Source: Spirabiliibacterium falconis (GTDB taxonomy: Bacteria > Pseudomonadota > Gammaproteobacteria > Enterobacterales > Pasteurellaceae). From it: a stretch of DNA of 64,000 bases. A program made the position numbers and the translations under genes. Location: assembly GCF_014885015.1 (NCBI RefSeq), contig NZ_JABMIJ010000004.1, forward strand, positions 1 through 64,000, written 5' to 3'. The notes under the pieces are model-generated. The model made no database searches, was not told the origin of the DNA, and saw only the letters and a list, made by a program, of their open reading frames with translations. This document shows, one piece after another, positions 1-10,070 of this stretch; position 1 is the stretch's first letter; each line of letters begins with the position of its first letter.

Positions 1-14
1 GTTTTTGAAGATCA

Positions 15-743
15 TTGACAACCATACGCAATAAATTGTCTTTTTTACGTGCTGCATTAGATGAAGCGATTACTGATGGCGTTATCCAAATTAATCCTGT
101 TGGATTAGTTACAGTAGAACGTTATAAATCAAAAGATAGCACCGATCAATCAGCCTATAAAGTCGATCCATTTACACCTAGTGAAATTGAAAAAATTCTC
201 AATAATTGCAAGTTTGAACAGCATAAGAATCTATTTCAATTTGCATTTAATACTGGATTACGTAGTTCAGAATTGTGCGCACTACGTTGGATTGATATAG
301 ACTTTGACGAAAAATCAGCGCACATTCAAAAAGCAAAAGTTGTTGGTATCATTAAAGGTACAAAAACACGCTCTGCAAATCGAGTTATTGAATTATCAGA
401 TTCTGCTATTCAAGCGTTAATATCTCAACAGCTCTTCACCGCGGAGTGTTCTGATTATGTTTTTTGCGATCCTAAAACTAAAAAACCTTGGTCAGGTGCT
501 GATGCTATCAGAAAAAAAGCGTGGCTACCGACACTATTAAGTGCAGAACTTCGTTATAGGAATCCCTACCAAACAAGACACACTTTTGCTACTATGCACA
601 TAAGCCAAGGTGTAAATCTATTTTGGCTTGCTAAACAAATGGGGCACAAAGGCTTAGAAATGTTGTTTAGAAATTATGGTTCTTATTTGAAAGACTATGA
701 TAATAAAACACAAAAAGAGCCGTTGATGAGCCGTACTGATTAA
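15..743 (+). pseudogene. Tyrosine recombinase (P22/ssrA-type integrase), N-terminally incomplete
   Basis: C-terminal part of a phage or island integrase, which would catalyse site-specific integration and excision. The catalytic Arg lies in FNTGLRSSELCALRW, the box II H/R residues in NPYQTRHTFAT, a GH motif in KQMGHKG, and the likely nucleophile Tyr in FRNYGSY, as in P22-like integrases. The family is usually 330-420 residues, so about 100 N-terminal residues (arm-binding and most of the core-binding domain) are missing. The first in-frame codon is a TTG at 15 and an in-frame TGA lies at 6-8. Frame 2 just upstream reads FLKIIDN, which looks like integrase sequence, so a one-base frameshift near 18-23 is likely, with the rest lying off the window. 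It ends 20 bp before the ssrA-like repeat at 763, the expected place for an integrase beside its attachment site. The family call is sure; the broken state is inferred. Confidence 0.75.
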
Positions 744-762
744 TAAAAACAATAATTATTTC

Positions 763-820
763 AAAATCAATAAGATAATAAAGCATTGCTCTGGGGTTCA
801 ACTCCCCCCAGCTCCACCAA
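763..820 (+). repeat. ssrA (tmRNA) 3'-end relic, putative att site, copy 1
   Basis: The right half (793-819) reads GGGGTTCAACTCCCCCCAGC followed by TCCACCA, the T-arm and acceptor end typical of bacterial tmRNA; no tmRNA body lies upstream. Together with the left half it matches 13158-13215 without gaps at 50 of 58 positions. It follows the integrase at 15-743, so it is best read as the attachment-site duplication left by an ssrA-targeted element. A terminator follows at 857. Confidence 0.7.
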
Positions 821-856
821 ATTAAGATAAAATAAAATATAATCCAATATGTTCAA

Positions 857-893
857 AAAGCCCTAAAAAATCAAGATTTTAGGGCTTTGTTGT
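857..893 (+). terminator. Rho-independent terminator after the ssrA relic
   Basis: Perfect 12-bp stem AAAGCCCTAAAA/TTTTAGGGCTTT (857-868 with 877-888), 8-nt loop, then a T-rich tail. It could stop the integrase transcript or be the original ssrA terminator. Confidence 0.75.
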
Positions 894-1010
894 TTTCCAG
901 TATGTTCCATGCGATAGCATATATCTAAGTTTTTTAGTAATACGTTATACTAACCCCACAAAAACGCATTATTAAGAGGCGCATTAACACGTTAGAATTT
1001 GAAGAATCTG

Positions 1011-1019
1011 TGCTATACT
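1011..1019 (+). promoter_or_regulatory. Extended -10 promoter of accA
   Basis: TGCTATACT, an extended -10 (TGn plus TATACT at 1014-1019), lies about 40 bp before the accA start. No good -35 is visible (TTAGAA at 992-997 is weak), which is usual for extended -10 promoters. The rest of 894-1060 shows nothing else clear. Confidence 0.45.
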
Positions 1020-1060
1020 GCGAAAATAAATAAAATTGACCTTGATATTAAGGATAAATG

Positions 1061-2014
1061 ATGAGCCAAGAATTTTTAGATTTTGAATTACCGATTGCAG
1101 AGTTAGAAGCCAAAATTGAATCTTTACGTGCTGTTACACACGAAGACGGTAAAATTAACCTTGATGATGAAATCAAGCGGTTACGCAAAAAAAGTGAAGA
1201 ACTGACTAAAAAAACTTTTGCTAATCTCGATCCATGGCAAGTATCTAAAATGGCTCGCCACCCACAACGCCCCTACACACTGGACTATATTAGTGAAATT
1301 TTCACTGAATTTGAAGAGCTTGCAGGCGATCGTGCTTTTGCTGATGATAAGGCGATTGTCGGTGGAATTGCACGGCTAGACGGAAAACCGGTTATGGTAA
1401 TCGGACATCAAAAAGGGCGCAGTGTAAAAGAAAAAGTGCTACGAAACTTTGGAATGCCAGCCCCTGAAGGTTATCGCAAAGCTCTACGTTTAATGCAATT
1501 GGCAGAACGTTTTAATATGCCAATTATTACCTTTATTGATACGCCAGGTGCATATCCTGGCGTGGGCGCAGAAGAACGAGGGCAATCTGAGGCGATTGCA
1601 CGCAATTTACGAGAAATGTCCACATTGAAAGTGCCTGTGATTTGTACTGTAATCGGTGAAGGTGGCTCTGGTGGTGCATTGGCAATCGGTGTGGGTGATA
1701 AAGTCAATATGTTGCAATATAGTACCTATTCGGTTATTTCCCCCGAGGGCTGCGCTTCTATTTTATGGAAAAGTGCGGAAAAAGCCCCGCTTGCTGCTGA
1801 AGCGATGGGCATTACCGCAAAACGATTAAAAGAATTAAAATTGATTGATAACATCATTGAAGAACCGCTTGGGGGGGCACACCGTAATATGCCGTTAATG
1901 GCACAAAGTCTTAAAGCTCGTATTGTAGAAGATCTGAACCAACTCTCTGCGTTGGATACAGACGCATTGCTTGCACGTCGCTATGAGCGTTTAATGAGCT
2001 ATGGCTATTGTTAA
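1061..2014 (+). CDS. accA: Acetyl-CoA carboxylase carboxyltransferase subunit alpha
   Basis: Alpha subunit of the carboxyltransferase half of acetyl-CoA carboxylase. With AccD it moves the carboxyl group from biotinyl-AccB to acetyl-CoA, giving malonyl-CoA for fatty acid synthesis in the cytoplasm. The start [19 protein letters not shown] and the segment [19 protein letters not shown] are characteristic, and 317 residues matches the E. coli protein (319). Two ATGs stand in tandem at 1058 and 1061. The second is preferred because AAGGA (1050-1054) is 6 nt from it and family members begin M-S. pdxY starts 18 bp downstream, so the two may be cotranscribed. Confidence 0.97.
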   Translation: MSQEFLDFELPIAELEAKIESLRAVTHEDGKINLDDEIKRLRKKSEELTKKTFANLDPWQVSKMARHPQRPYTLDYISEIFTEFEELAGDRAFADDKAIVGGIARLDGKPVMVIGHQKGRSVKEKVLRNFGMPAPEGYRKALRLMQLAERFNMPIITFIDTPGAYPGVGAEERGQSEAIARNLREMSTLKVPVICTVIGEGGSGGALAIGVGDKVNMLQYSTYSVISPEGCASILWKSAEKAPLAAEAMGITAKRLKELKLIDNIIEEPLGGAHRNMPLMAQSLKARIVEDLNQLSALDTDALLARRYERLMSYGYC

Positions 2015-2032
2015 TACATAGGCAACCTCATC

Positions 2033-2896
2033 ATGAAAAATGTGTTATCAATACAATCCCATGTTGTGTATGGTTATGCTGGCAATAAAGCGGCAGTATT
2101 TCCAATGCAGCTACTCGGCATTGATGTCTGGGCTCTTAATACCGTACAATTTTCGAACCATACCCAATACCAAAAGTGGGCGGGAATGGTTATGCCCAAA
2201 GGGCAAATTACCGAAATTACCAACGGCATTGCGGATATTGACGCCCTTCAAGAGTGCGATGCGGTGCTTTCAGGTTATATTGGTGCCGCCGAGCAAGGGC
2301 AGGAAATTTTAAATACGGTACAACAGATTAAACGTCTTAATCCAAACGCACTGTATTTTTGTGATCCCGTAATGGGACACCCTGATAAAGGCTGTATTGT
2401 TGCACCAGGGGTTGCAGAGTTTTTAATTCATCATGCGTTACCACAGGCCGATATTCTCGCCCCCAATTTAGTTGAGCTACGTGAGCTCAGCGGGTTAACT
2501 GTTGATAATTTCACCCAAGCATTACACGCTATTGAGTATTTACTCAATCAAGGCGTGAAAAAAGTCCTGGTCAAACATTTAAGCAACGTAGGTAAAGATC
2601 GCACCAAATTTGAGATGGTTTTAGCAACGCAAGCTGGTATTTGGCATATCAGTCGTCCATTACACCAATTTGTTGGGCGCGATCCTGTTGGTGTCGGCGA
2701 TATAACTAGTGGTATTTTTCTTGCCAATATTTTAAATGGGCTAGACGACATTAGTGCATTTGAACACACTGCCAATGCGGTAAATGATGTGATGACAACC
2801 ACGCAGCAAGCTGGCAAATATGAACTGCAAATTGTGAGTGCACGCCATGCAATCATCCAACCGCAAAGTCACTACTGCGCAGAGAAAATTGCCTAA
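2033..2896 (+). CDS. pdxY: Pyridoxal kinase PdxY
   Basis: Ribokinase-fold kinase that phosphorylates pyridoxal to pyridoxal 5'-phosphate in the B6 salvage pathway. The N-terminus [18 protein letters not shown], the central YFCDPVMGH and the C-terminal anion-hole motif VGVGDITSG (about residues 222-230) mark the PdxK/PdxY group; 287 residues is the usual PdxY length. It lies 18 bp after accA and is followed by tilS with a TAAGGA ribosome site over its stop, so accA-pdxY-tilS probably form one transcript ending at the hairpin at 4191. Confidence 0.95.
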   Translation: MKNVLSIQSHVVYGYAGNKAAVFPMQLLGIDVWALNTVQFSNHTQYQKWAGMVMPKGQITEITNGIADIDALQECDAVLSGYIGAAEQGQEILNTVQQIKRLNPNALYFCDPVMGHPDKGCIVAPGVAEFLIHHALPQADILAPNLVELRELSGLTVDNFTQALHAIEYLLNQGVKKVLVKHLSNVGKDRTKFEMVLATQAGIWHISRPLHQFVGRDPVGVGDITSGIFLANILNGLDDISAFEHTANAVNDVMTTTQQAGKYELQIVSARHAIIQPQSHYCAEKIA

Positions 2897-2905
2897 GGAA
2901 AAACA

Positions 2906-4207
2906 GTGGGGCTATTCACGCACTTTATTCGCACACTTGAGCATTATGCCCCTCAGCAACGCCATTTTCTGCTCGCTTTTAGTGGAGGGTTGGATTCAAC
3001 CGCACTTTTACTGCTATTCACACACTTAAAAAAGCATCAGCCTGACATCAGCCTCCGTGCAGTGCATATTCATCATGGTCTAAGCCAATATGCCGATCAA
3101 TGGGCACGCCATTGCCAGCAATTATGCGAGCAAATTGGCGTTGAATTTATAATAAAAAAAGTGCACATTCCCCCTCAAAATCTAGAAGCCAATGCTCGCC
3201 AAGCACGCTACCGCACTTTGCACTCACTCTGTCAGTCCAATGAATGGCTTGTTAGTGCTCATCATTTACAGGATCAAAGTGAAACTTTCCTGCTTGCCCT
3301 AAAGCGAGGCAGTGGCATTCAAGGCTTAAGTGCTATGCCCATGGTGAAAAAACGTGCTGGTATAATACACTTTCGCCCGCTGCTTAACGTCAACCGTGAT
3401 GAATTAATCGATTTTGTGAAAGCACAGCACATCACATGGATTGATGATGAGAGCAATGACAATCAACGCTTTGATCGCAATTTCTTGCGCCATAGCATTT
3501 TGCCACCACTGAGAAACCGTTGGACACAGATTGACATGATGATTGCACAAAGTGCGGCACAATGTGCTGAGCAACATGCCTTGCTCACAGAGCTTTTACA
3601 ACCGCACTTTACGCCACGTTTTAATGCACAAAATGGTAGCTTTGATATTGCCCAATTCGATACCTTATCCAAACCATTACAACAGGCTTTATTACGCCAT
3701 TGGCTTGCTCAACTAGCCTGTCCTATGCCGAGCCAATTTAAACTCAATACCTTAATCACGCATGTCATTTTTGCAAAACACGACGCTATGCCACAACTAA
3801 CCTTAGGCAACCATGTTATTCGTCGTTTTCAACAACGGTTGTATCTCACGCCTTCCTTTGCGCCAACGCGCCATTGGCAAGGCAATTTAACGTTTGATAC
3901 GCCTCTCGTCTTGCCTGATAACCTTGGCTCGCTGACGCTACGACAACACGGTAACAAAGTAGAGATCATATGGGACGACCGCACTTTTATATTGCCTATT
4001 TGCCCACAGCCACTTACCGTAAAATTTGCATACAGTGGCAAAGTGCGGTTAACGCCGACGGCATGCAACACCGACATCAAAAAAATTTGGCAAACACTTG
4101 CCATTCCACCATGGCAACGATCGCGTATTCCACTGATTTTTAGCGATGATAACCTGGTTGCGGCATTAGGCACATTTATCGTTGAACATGAAAAAATCCG
4201 CCAATAA
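2906..4207 (+). CDS. tilS: tRNA(Ile)-lysidine synthetase TilS (GTG start)
   Basis: Changes the wobble C34 of the AUA-reading tRNA-Ile to lysidine, using ATP and lysine; essential for decoding AUA. The PP-loop SGGLDST is near residues 27-33, followed by VHIHHGLS, and the C-terminal lysine-binding domain gives the usual length of 433 residues. The start is GTG at 2906 with TAAGGA at 2894-2899; no ATG is better placed. It lies 9 bp after pdxY. Its stop codon sits inside the loop of the terminator at 4191-4219. Several uptake-signal cores lie within the coding region. Confidence 0.95.
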   Translation: MGLFTHFIRTLEHYAPQQRHFLLAFSGGLDSTALLLLFTHLKKHQPDISLRAVHIHHGLSQYADQWARHCQQLCEQIGVEFIIKKVHIPPQNLEANARQARYRTLHSLCQSNEWLVSAHHLQDQSETFLLALKRGSGIQGLSAMPMVKKRAGIIHFRPLLNVNRDELIDFVKAQHITWIDDESNDNQRFDRNFLRHSILPPLRNRWTQIDMMIAQSAAQCAEQHALLTELLQPHFTPRFNAQNGSFDIAQFDTLSKPLQQALLRHWLAQLACPMPSQFKLNTLITHVIFAKHDAMPQLTLGNHVIRRFQQRLYLTPSFAPTRHWQGNLTFDTPLVLPDNLGSLTLRQHGNKVEIIWDDRTFILPICPQPLTVKFAYSGKVRLTPTACNTDIKKIWQTLAIPPWQRSRIPLIFSDDNLVAALGTFIVEHEKIRQ

Positions 4208-4219
4208 GCGGATTTTTTT
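4191..4219. terminator. Bidirectional terminator between tilS and the purine permease
   Basis: AAAAAATCCGC pairs with GCGGATTTTTT around the tilS stop. It has an A-run on the left and a T-run on the right, so it can terminate tilS (+) and the convergent permease gene (-). Confidence 0.8.
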
Positions 4220-4234
4220 AGATTTGGAATCGCA

Positions 4235-5578
4235 TTATATTGCCCAATGCCCAGCGTAAAATGTCACCAAGGCAATAGCAATAATCACAGTGCCAATATT
4301 GAGTTTTTTAATTTCTCCTGACACAAGTCGACCAATCACAAGGCTTGCGAAACCGAGCATAATCCCAGTGACAATATTCGCCGTTAGCACAATAAACACC
4401 GCACAAATTAAACCGCTCATTGCACCGACAAAGTCATTAAAATCCAATTTGGATACATTACTCAGCATCAACAAGCCAACATACATTAATGCAGGGGCTG
4501 TCGCATACGCTGGCACGATAAACGCAAGTGGTTGAAAGAAAATCATTAACAAGAATAAAACGCCCACCACAATCGCAGTGATTCCCGTCTTTCCACCTGC
4601 CGCGGTGCCTGCCGCCGATTCAATATACACAGCAGCAGGGGCAGTACCCAACACGCCCGAAACAACACTGCTAAGTGAGTCAGAGGTCAGCGCTTTGCCG
4701 CCATTAATAATTTGCCCTTGTTTATCAAGTAAATTGCCTTGCCCCGCCACAGCACGGATAGTGCCTGTAGCATCAAAGACTGCCGTCATCACAAGTGCAA
4801 ACACCACGGGCAAAATGGCAGGTTGCAATGCGCCTAAAATATCCAATTCCATGACAAGCGAATTTTCCCCAAACGATGGCTGTTTAAAAATCTCGCCATT
4901 AAAGGTTACTGTCGGATCGGCGATTAAACCAATTAACGTAATCGCAATAATCACTAACAAAATACCCCCTTTGACTTTTAGTTTTTCTAAGCCAATTGTC
5001 AGTGCTAAGCCAATAAGTGCCATCATGACTGGAAAAGAGGTAAAATCGCCCATTTTTACGGGTAAACCTGCATCATTTTTAACCACCAAGCCTACGCCAT
5101 TCGCAGCAATCAGCAACAGAAACAAACCGATTCCGATGCCTGCACCATTAGCAATAGCACTCGGCAGATTTCGTAAAATCCAGCTACGAATTCCTGTGAT
5201 ACTAATTAAGGTAAACACAACCCCCATTAAAAATACAGCCCCCAGTGCCACAGGAATGCTCACTTGCTGCCCTAACACCAAACTAAACGCCGTAAATGCA
5301 GTTAATGAAATCGCACAACCAATTGCCATCGGTGCATTTGCCCAAAAGCCGATTAAAATTGAGCCAAGCCCTGCCACCAAACACGTTGCGACAAAAACCG
5401 ATTCAGGCGGAAATCCAGCCGCACTTAACATATTAGGTACCACAATGACCGAATACACCATCGCCAAAAATGTGGTTAAACCTGCAATTATCTCTTGCCG
5501 CAAATTACTCCCGCGGGCACGAAGGGAAAAATGTTTGTCGAGCCAGCCCGACTGGGTTGGTTGAGTTTGGGCGTTCAT
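4235..5578 (-). CDS. ghxP: Guanine/hypoxanthine permease, AzgA-type NCS2 family
   Basis: Inner-membrane proton symporter for purine bases, very close along its whole length to E. coli GhxP/GhxQ (YjcD/YgfQ) rather than to the adenine carriers PurP/AdeQ. Shared segments include [55 protein letters not shown] and [15 protein letters not shown]. There are about 12-14 membrane segments in 447 residues, the usual length. The ATG is preceded by TGAGGAAC. It stands alone, convergent with tilS and divergent from galE. Guanine/hypoxanthine as substrate is inferred from similarity. Confidence 0.88.
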   Translation of the reverse strand: MNAQTQPTQSGWLDKHFSLRARGSNLRQEIIAGLTTFLAMVYSVIVVPNMLSAAGFPPESVFVATCLVAGLGSILIGFWANAPMAIGCAISLTAFTAFSLVLGQQVSIPVALGAVFLMGVVFTLISITGIRSWILRNLPSAIANGAGIGIGLFLLLIAANGVGLVVKNDAGLPVKMGDFTSFPVMMALIGLALTIGLEKLKVKGGILLVIIAITLIGLIADPTVTFNGEIFKQPSFGENSLVMELDILGALQPAILPVVFALVMTAVFDATGTIRAVAGQGNLLDKQGQIINGGKALTSDSLSSVVSGVLGTAPAAVYIESAAGTAAGGKTGITAIVVGVLFLLMIFFQPLAFIVPAYATAPALMYVGLLMLSNVSKLDFNDFVGAMSGLICAVFIVLTANIVTGIMLGFASLVIGRLVSGEIKKLNIGTVIIAIALVTFYAGHWAI

Positions 5579-5769
5579 AGTTGTTCCTCACGTTAAATGT
5601 AAAAGTGCGGTGCTATTTTACTCAATGATCGCCTAATAATCCATCGGCTTATTCAAAATTTTTGCAACAGTGTTTTTTATCATCATTCCGCATTTTTTGT
5701 GATATTAGGCAATGAAATTTACCGTAAAAGGCATTAAACTAACGTCATTCGTTGATAGAGGATAATATT

Positions 5770-6786
5770 ATGGCAATTTTAGTAACAGGTGGTGCGGGCT
5801 ATATTGGCTCACATACGGTACTTGAGCTCTTAAACGCTGGGCAAGAAGTCGTGGTGTTGGATAATTTATGTAATGCTAGTGCAAAATCACTTGATCGAGT
5901 GCAAGAACTCAGTGGTAAAGAACTGTCTTTTTATCAAGGTGATATTCTCGATAGCACGCTATTACAACGTATTTTTGCAGCACATCATATCAGTGCAGTT
6001 ATTCACTTTGCCGGCTTAAAAGCGGTGGGTGAAAGTGTGCAAAAACCGATTGAATATTATCGCAATAATGTGGAAGGTACGCTCAATTTAATTGATGAAA
6101 TGCGCAAAGCTGGCGTATTTACGATTGTATTTAGTTCATCGGCAACGGTATATGGCGATCCACAAATCATTCCAATTACCGAAGACTGCCCCGTTGGCGG
6201 CACAACCAATCCGTACGGCACTTCAAAATTTATGGTAGAGCGCATTTTAACTGATGTCGCACATTCCGATTCTCGCTGGAGCGTAACATTATTGCGTTAT
6301 TTCAATCCTGTTGGGGCACATCCAAGTGGACGAATTGGTGAAGATCCGAATGGCATTCCAAATAATTTATTGCCTTATATCAGCCAAGTGGCTATTGGAA
6401 AATTACCTCAGCTCTCCATTTTTGGGGACGATTATAATACCCCAGATGGCACTGGCGTACGCGATTACATTCATGTGGTTGATCTTGCCCTTGGGCATTT
6501 AAAAGCATTGGATAAACATCATGCTGATAGTGGCTTACACATCTACAATCTCGGCACAGGGCAAGGCTATTCCGTCTTAGATATGGTATACGCCTTTGAA
6601 AAAGCAAATAATATCGCCATTCCCTACAAAATCGTTCCACGCCGTCCAGGTGATATTGCTACCTGCTATTCTGATCCAAGTCGCGCAGCCCGTGAATTAG
6701 GTTGGATGACCCAATTTAATCTTGAGCAAATGATGCAAGATACATGGAATTGGCAAAAAAATAACCCTAATGGCTACAACGACTAA
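5770..6786 (+). CDS. galE: UDP-glucose 4-epimerase GalE
   Basis: Interconverts UDP-glucose and UDP-galactose with bound NAD, supplying UDP-galactose for lipopolysaccharide and capsule. It has the Rossmann motif [10 protein letters not shown] at residues 6-15, the SSSATVYG segment with the catalytic Ser/Thr, and YGTSK with the catalytic Tyr and Lys. From the ATG at 5770 it has 338 residues, as in E. coli. The upstream in-frame TTG at 5752 is rejected because AGAGGA (5757-5762) serves the ATG at 5770. It is followed by an inverted uptake-signal hairpin and then ampG; no other gal genes are nearby. Confidence 0.96.
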   Translation: MAILVTGGAGYIGSHTVLELLNAGQEVVVLDNLCNASAKSLDRVQELSGKELSFYQGDILDSTLLQRIFAAHHISAVIHFAGLKAVGESVQKPIEYYRNNVEGTLNLIDEMRKAGVFTIVFSSSATVYGDPQIIPITEDCPVGGTTNPYGTSKFMVERILTDVAHSDSRWSVTLLRYFNPVGAHPSGRIGEDPNGIPNNLLPYISQVAIGKLPQLSIFGDDYNTPDGTGVRDYIHVVDLALGHLKALDKHHADSGLHIYNLGTGQGYSVLDMVYAFEKANNIAIPYKIVPRRPGDIATCYSDPSRAARELGWMTQFNLEQMMQDTWNWQKNNPNGYND

Positions 6787-6792
6787 TCACAC

Positions 6793-6822
6793 AACCGCAC
6801 TTTGCAGGATAAAAGTGCGGTT
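6793..6822. terminator. Inverted uptake-signal hairpin after galE
   Basis: AACCGCACTTT (6793-6803) pairs with AAAGTGCGGTT (6812-6822) and is followed by TTT. It lies between galE and ampG and probably acts as a terminator as well as an uptake signal. Confidence 0.65.
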
Positions 6823-6838
6823 TTCTTGAGGGCATTTC

Positions 6839-8125
6839 ATGAGTGAGCAATCTCCAAGCATAATGCAACAAATTTTTACCCGTAGAATGCTGATCTGCGT
6901 ATTCGCTGGATTTAGTTCTGGCTTACCGTTGTATATTATTATCTCATTAATTCCACTGTGGCTGCGCACGCAGGAAGTGGATTTAAAAACCATTGGTTTT
7001 TTTGCACTCACAGGGCTACCCTATATATGGAAATTTCTTTGGTCGCCTATTTTAGACCGCTATGTTCCCCCCTTTTTAGGGCGGCGACGTGGTTGGTTAT
7101 TTATTTCACAAATCTTGCTGATCATCTCTCTTGCCTTATTTGGTTTTCTTGATCCTAAAGAACACAGCCAACTCACATTAATCGCAGCTCTGGCCACCTT
7201 AGTCGCCTTTTTTTCCGCCACACAAGATATTGTCATTGATGCGTATCGACGTGAAATCCTGCCTGATGCCGAACTTGGACTCGGTAACTCACTCAGCGTC
7301 AACGCATATCGCATTGCGGGCTTTGTGCCTGGATCGCTATCACTGATTTTAGCGGATATTTTGCCATGGCGCAGTGTATTTATGATCACCGCACTTTTTA
7401 TGCTGCCTGGCATCTTAATGACGCTCTTTCTCGCTTTCGAGCCTAAAATTGATCTCGGACGAAACCGTACGTTGCGAGCCATGGTCATAGAGCCTTTTAA
7501 TGAATTCTTCACACGCAAAGGTGTTCTCTCTGCCCTTGGTATATTAATTTTTATCTTTTTATATAAAATTGGCGATACGATGGCGACCGCACTTATCACG
7601 CCATTTTATTATGATATGGGCTTTAGCAAAACCCAAATCGGTTTGGTCGTAAAAAATGCGTCCGTATGGCCTATGTTACTGGCAGGCATTGCAGGTGGTA
7701 TAATTATGCTGAAAATCGGCATTAATCGTGCACTTTGGCTATTTGGCTTGGTACAAATTGTGACGATTTTAGGCTTTGCATGGCTGGCATCGTTCGGGCA
7801 TTTTGATGTGGTTGATACCAAAGCCCTCGTTATATTGACCATCGTCGTTGCTGCCGAATATATCGGCATAGGGCTTGGCACAGCGGCCTTCGTGGCGTTT
7901 ATGGCGCGCGAAACCAATCCCCTTTACACCGCTACTCAATTAGCATTAATGACCAGCCTCGCCGCTCTGCCACGCACCATTTTTAACTCCTTTGCGGGCT
8001 CTTTGATTGAGTTTTTTGGTTATTATCACTACTTTTGGTTCTGTTTTGTTATCGCTATTCCTGGCATGCTATGTCTGATGTGGGCAGCCCCCTGGAATGG
8101 TGAAAAAAGCAAAAGTGCGGTCTAA
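6839..8125 (+). CDS. ampG: Muropeptide permease AmpG-like (MFS)
   Basis: Major facilitator of the AmpG type, importing GlcNAc-anhydroMurNAc peptides from the periplasm for cell-wall recycling. It shows the AmpG-like start (IFTRRMLICVFAGFSSGLPLYI), GLPYIWKFLWSPILDRY, RRRGWLF and SATQDIVIDAYRREIL. It is predicted to have about 12 membrane segments in 428 residues, shorter than E. coli AmpG (491). The ATG has GAGGG upstream. The last codons (KSAV-stop) are supplied by an uptake-signal sequence, and its TAA overlaps the gloB stop on the other strand (8122-8125). Confidence 0.88.
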   Translation: MSEQSPSIMQQIFTRRMLICVFAGFSSGLPLYIIISLIPLWLRTQEVDLKTIGFFALTGLPYIWKFLWSPILDRYVPPFLGRRRGWLFISQILLIISLALFGFLDPKEHSQLTLIAALATLVAFFSATQDIVIDAYRREILPDAELGLGNSLSVNAYRIAGFVPGSLSLILADILPWRSVFMITALFMLPGILMTLFLAFEPKIDLGRNRTLRAMVIEPFNEFFTRKGVLSALGILIFIFLYKIGDTMATALITPFYYDMGFSKTQIGLVVKNASVWPMLLAGIAGGIIMLKIGINRALWLFGLVQIVTILGFAWLASFGHFDVVDTKALVILTIVVAAEYIGIGLGTAAFVAFMARETNPLYTATQLALMTSLAALPRTIFNSFAGSLIEFFGYYHYFWFCFVIAIPGMLCLMWAAPWNGEKSKSAV

Positions 8126-8817
8126 AAATGATCTTTTGCTTGGCGCAGTTGGGTAAATTGCGCCACTGTTTTCGCCTGTAAAAAAGGGTTAATCTCTCGC
8201 TCTTGTGCCATCGTGGTTGGTAATGACGGCTTTCCTTGCGCACGTAACTTTTCCACATGCTTAATCGTGTTCTCAATAACCGCACTCGGATTAACCGATT
8301 GTGCAAATGCCAAATTAGACAGCGTATATTCGTGCGCAGGACAAACAATTGTATCATCAGGTAAGGCATTCAAACGCTGTATACCCGCAAACATCGCATC
8401 ATAGTCATGTGTAAACACTCGGCCACAACCAGCGGAAAATAAACTATCACCACAAAATAAATGCCCTTCAATCAAATAACTAATATGCCCTTTTGTATGC
8501 CCAAATGTGGGGATCACCTCCACTTCATACCCTGCGATAGTTATTTTGCTCTCAGGTGCTAGATGATGAACATCGCCTTTCACTTCATCGGGAGCATACA
8601 CAGGCAACGTGGGATACTGTGCTAAAATGCCATCAATGCCGCCGATATGATCGCTATGATTATGGGTAATCAAAATCGCAGCAGGCGGTGTATTATGTGT
8701 ACGCAAAAATGCTAATACTGGGTGAGATTCTGCGGGATCGATAATCAAAATGCCGCGATGATGCGAGCAAAAAAGCCAAATATAGTTGTCATTTAGTGCA
8801 TTTAATGGTATCAACAT
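8122..8817 (-). CDS. gloB: Hydroxyacylglutathione hydrolase (glyoxalase II)
   Basis: Cytoplasmic metallo-beta-lactamase-fold enzyme that hydrolyses S-D-lactoylglutathione to D-lactate and glutathione, the second step of methylglyoxal detoxification. The metal motif THNHSDH is at residues 51-57, with further ligands in TFGHTKGHISY, FCGDSLFSAGCGR and PAHEYT. From the ATG at 8817 it has 231 residues. Longer upstream in-frame sequence is rejected because the family begins M-x-x-x-P-x-x-A-x-x-D-N-Y, and a GAGGG site precedes 8817. It is divergent from the methyltransferase gene, as in E. coli gloB-yafS. Confidence 0.93.
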   Translation of the reverse strand: MLIPLNALNDNYIWLFCSHHRGILIIDPAESHPVLAFLRTHNTPPAAILITHNHSDHIGGIDGILAQYPTLPVYAPDEVKGDVHHLAPESKITIAGYEVEVIPTFGHTKGHISYLIEGHLFCGDSLFSAGCGRVFTHDYDAMFAGIQRLNALPDDTIVCPAHEYTLSNLAFAQSVNPSAVIENTIKHVEKLRAQGKPSLPTTMAQEREINPFLQAKTVAQFTQLRQAKDHF

Positions 8818-8844
8818 AATAAATCCCTCATGAGGAGAAACACA

Positions 8845-9561
8845 ATGCAGCGTGCAAAATCCACCACACCAATCCAACAACTGCAAAGCTGGCAACAATT
8901 AAAGTGCGGTGAGTGTTATCATCATGCGTTAAAACGCTATTTTACCCCATGGGCGGATAAACGGCAGGCGCAAACACATCTGTTTCTCGGCAATTTAAGT
9001 GGTGAAATTATCGCACTTGATAAGCAAAACATCAATTTACAACTAAGTCCAAATCCCGAGTCTTTTATGCCAAGTCATGCACGCCTATTGGTAAAAGCCG
9101 ATCTCTGTCAGCTTCCGTTGATTGAAACATGCGTGGATAACTGTTGGCTAATCAATACATTAAATTTTAGCCACGATCCCCACCAGATCTTGCGTGAGGT
9201 TAATCGCGTATTATGTGATGATGGTTACCTATTTATCGCCCTATTCAACCCGTGGAGTAGCTTGCTTTGCAAACGCCATTTTCACGACCGCCTCCACCGT
9301 AACCGCACTTTACCGTTTCGCCAATTTATTTTATGGCGTGTCATCGACTGGCTAGACTTACTCGGTTTTGAAATTATTCAACATACCACGCTGGCACGCC
9401 CTTCATGGTTTTCTGGCCATCATTTACGTGCTATTGTTGCTCGAAAAACGGTGCTATCCCCCACCTTAAATACAGAAAAAGTGCGGTTTCACCGCCCCGT
9501 ACTACACCCAGCGAGTGCATTGACGTCTCAGCAGAACAATGTGCCTCATTCATCACAATAA
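8845..9561 (+). CDS. YafS-like SAM-dependent methyltransferase
   Basis: Class I methyltransferase-like protein of the YafS group, by sequence and by its place between gloB and rnhA as in E. coli; the substrate is unknown. The [20 protein letters not shown] and [13 protein letters not shown] segments fit the post-II and post-III regions of the UbiE/Methyltransf_11 fold. The N-terminal cofactor loop is weak: the segment around [12 protein letters not shown] lacks a clear GxGxG. The start at 8845 is chosen over the in-frame ATG at 8830 because the latter lies in front of the AGGAGA ribosome site. 238 residues. The 3' end overlaps the convergent rnhA gene by 16 bp. Confidence 0.75.
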   Translation: MQRAKSTTPIQQLQSWQQLKCGECYHHALKRYFTPWADKRQAQTHLFLGNLSGEIIALDKQNINLQLSPNPESFMPSHARLLVKADLCQLPLIETCVDNCWLINTLNFSHDPHQILREVNRVLCDDGYLFIALFNPWSSLLCKRHFHDRLHRNRTLPFRQFILWRVIDWLDLLGFEIIQHTTLARPSWFSGHHLRAIVARKTVLSPTLNTEKVRFHRPVLHPASALTSQQNNVPHSSQ

Positions 9562-10010
9562 CCTTCATCATGAAGCGTCGGATTTTCCGCTCCTTGCCGA
9601 GCCAGCGCATCAACACGCTCATTTTCAAGATGCCCCGCATGCCCTTTAACCCAATGCCATTCTATGCGATGACGGGCAATTGCATGATCCAAGCGTTGCC
9701 ATAAATCCTGATTTTTCACAGGTTGTTTACTTGCCGTGCGCCAATTATTCCGTTTCCAGTTATGAATCCACTGATTAATCCCATTTTTCATATATTGGCT
9801 ATCACTAAAAAGCGCGACCTGACACGGACGTTTTAGCGATTCTAATGCCAAAATCACGGCTAATAACTCCATGCGATTATTGGTCGAACGGAAATAGCCC
9901 TGTGAAATCGTTTTTTCATGCTGTTTATAGCGCAACAACACCCCAACCCCGCCAGCTCCAGGATTACCTAAACACGAACCGTCGGTATATATTTCTATCT
10001 TGTCTGACAC
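9546..10010 (-). CDS. rnhA: Ribonuclease HI (GTG start)
   Basis: Degrades the RNA strand of RNA-DNA hybrids (R-loops, primers). All four catalytic acidic positions are visible: [33 protein letters not shown] and [12 protein letters not shown], and the basic handle around HNWKRNNW is present. Translation is set at GTG 10010, preceded by AAGGAG with a 9-nt gap; this gives 154 residues beginning [12 protein letters not shown] longer open frame to 10373 is only the antisense of dnaQ. It is divergent from dnaQ, the arrangement known in E. coli. Confidence 0.95.
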   Translation of the reverse strand: MSDKIEIYTDGSCLGNPGAGGVGVLLRYKQHEKTISQGYFRSTNNRMELLAVILALESLKRPCQVALFSDSQYMKNGINQWIHNWKRNNWRTASKQPVKNQDLWQRLDHAIARHRIEWHWVKGHAGHLENERVDALARQGAENPTLHDEGYCDE

Positions 10011-10070
10011 TGTGATAAACTCCTTAACGACTGAAAGAATAGCACAAATCTCTGGTATAAAGGAAAAATT

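Noticed and set aside
4578-5564. 328-residue open frame on the plus strand
   Set aside because: Exact antisense of the purine permease gene; low-complexity Pro/Thr/Ala composition and no ribosome site.
5752-5769. Upstream TTG start of GalE
   Set aside because: The ribosome site lies inside the extension and serves ATG 5770.
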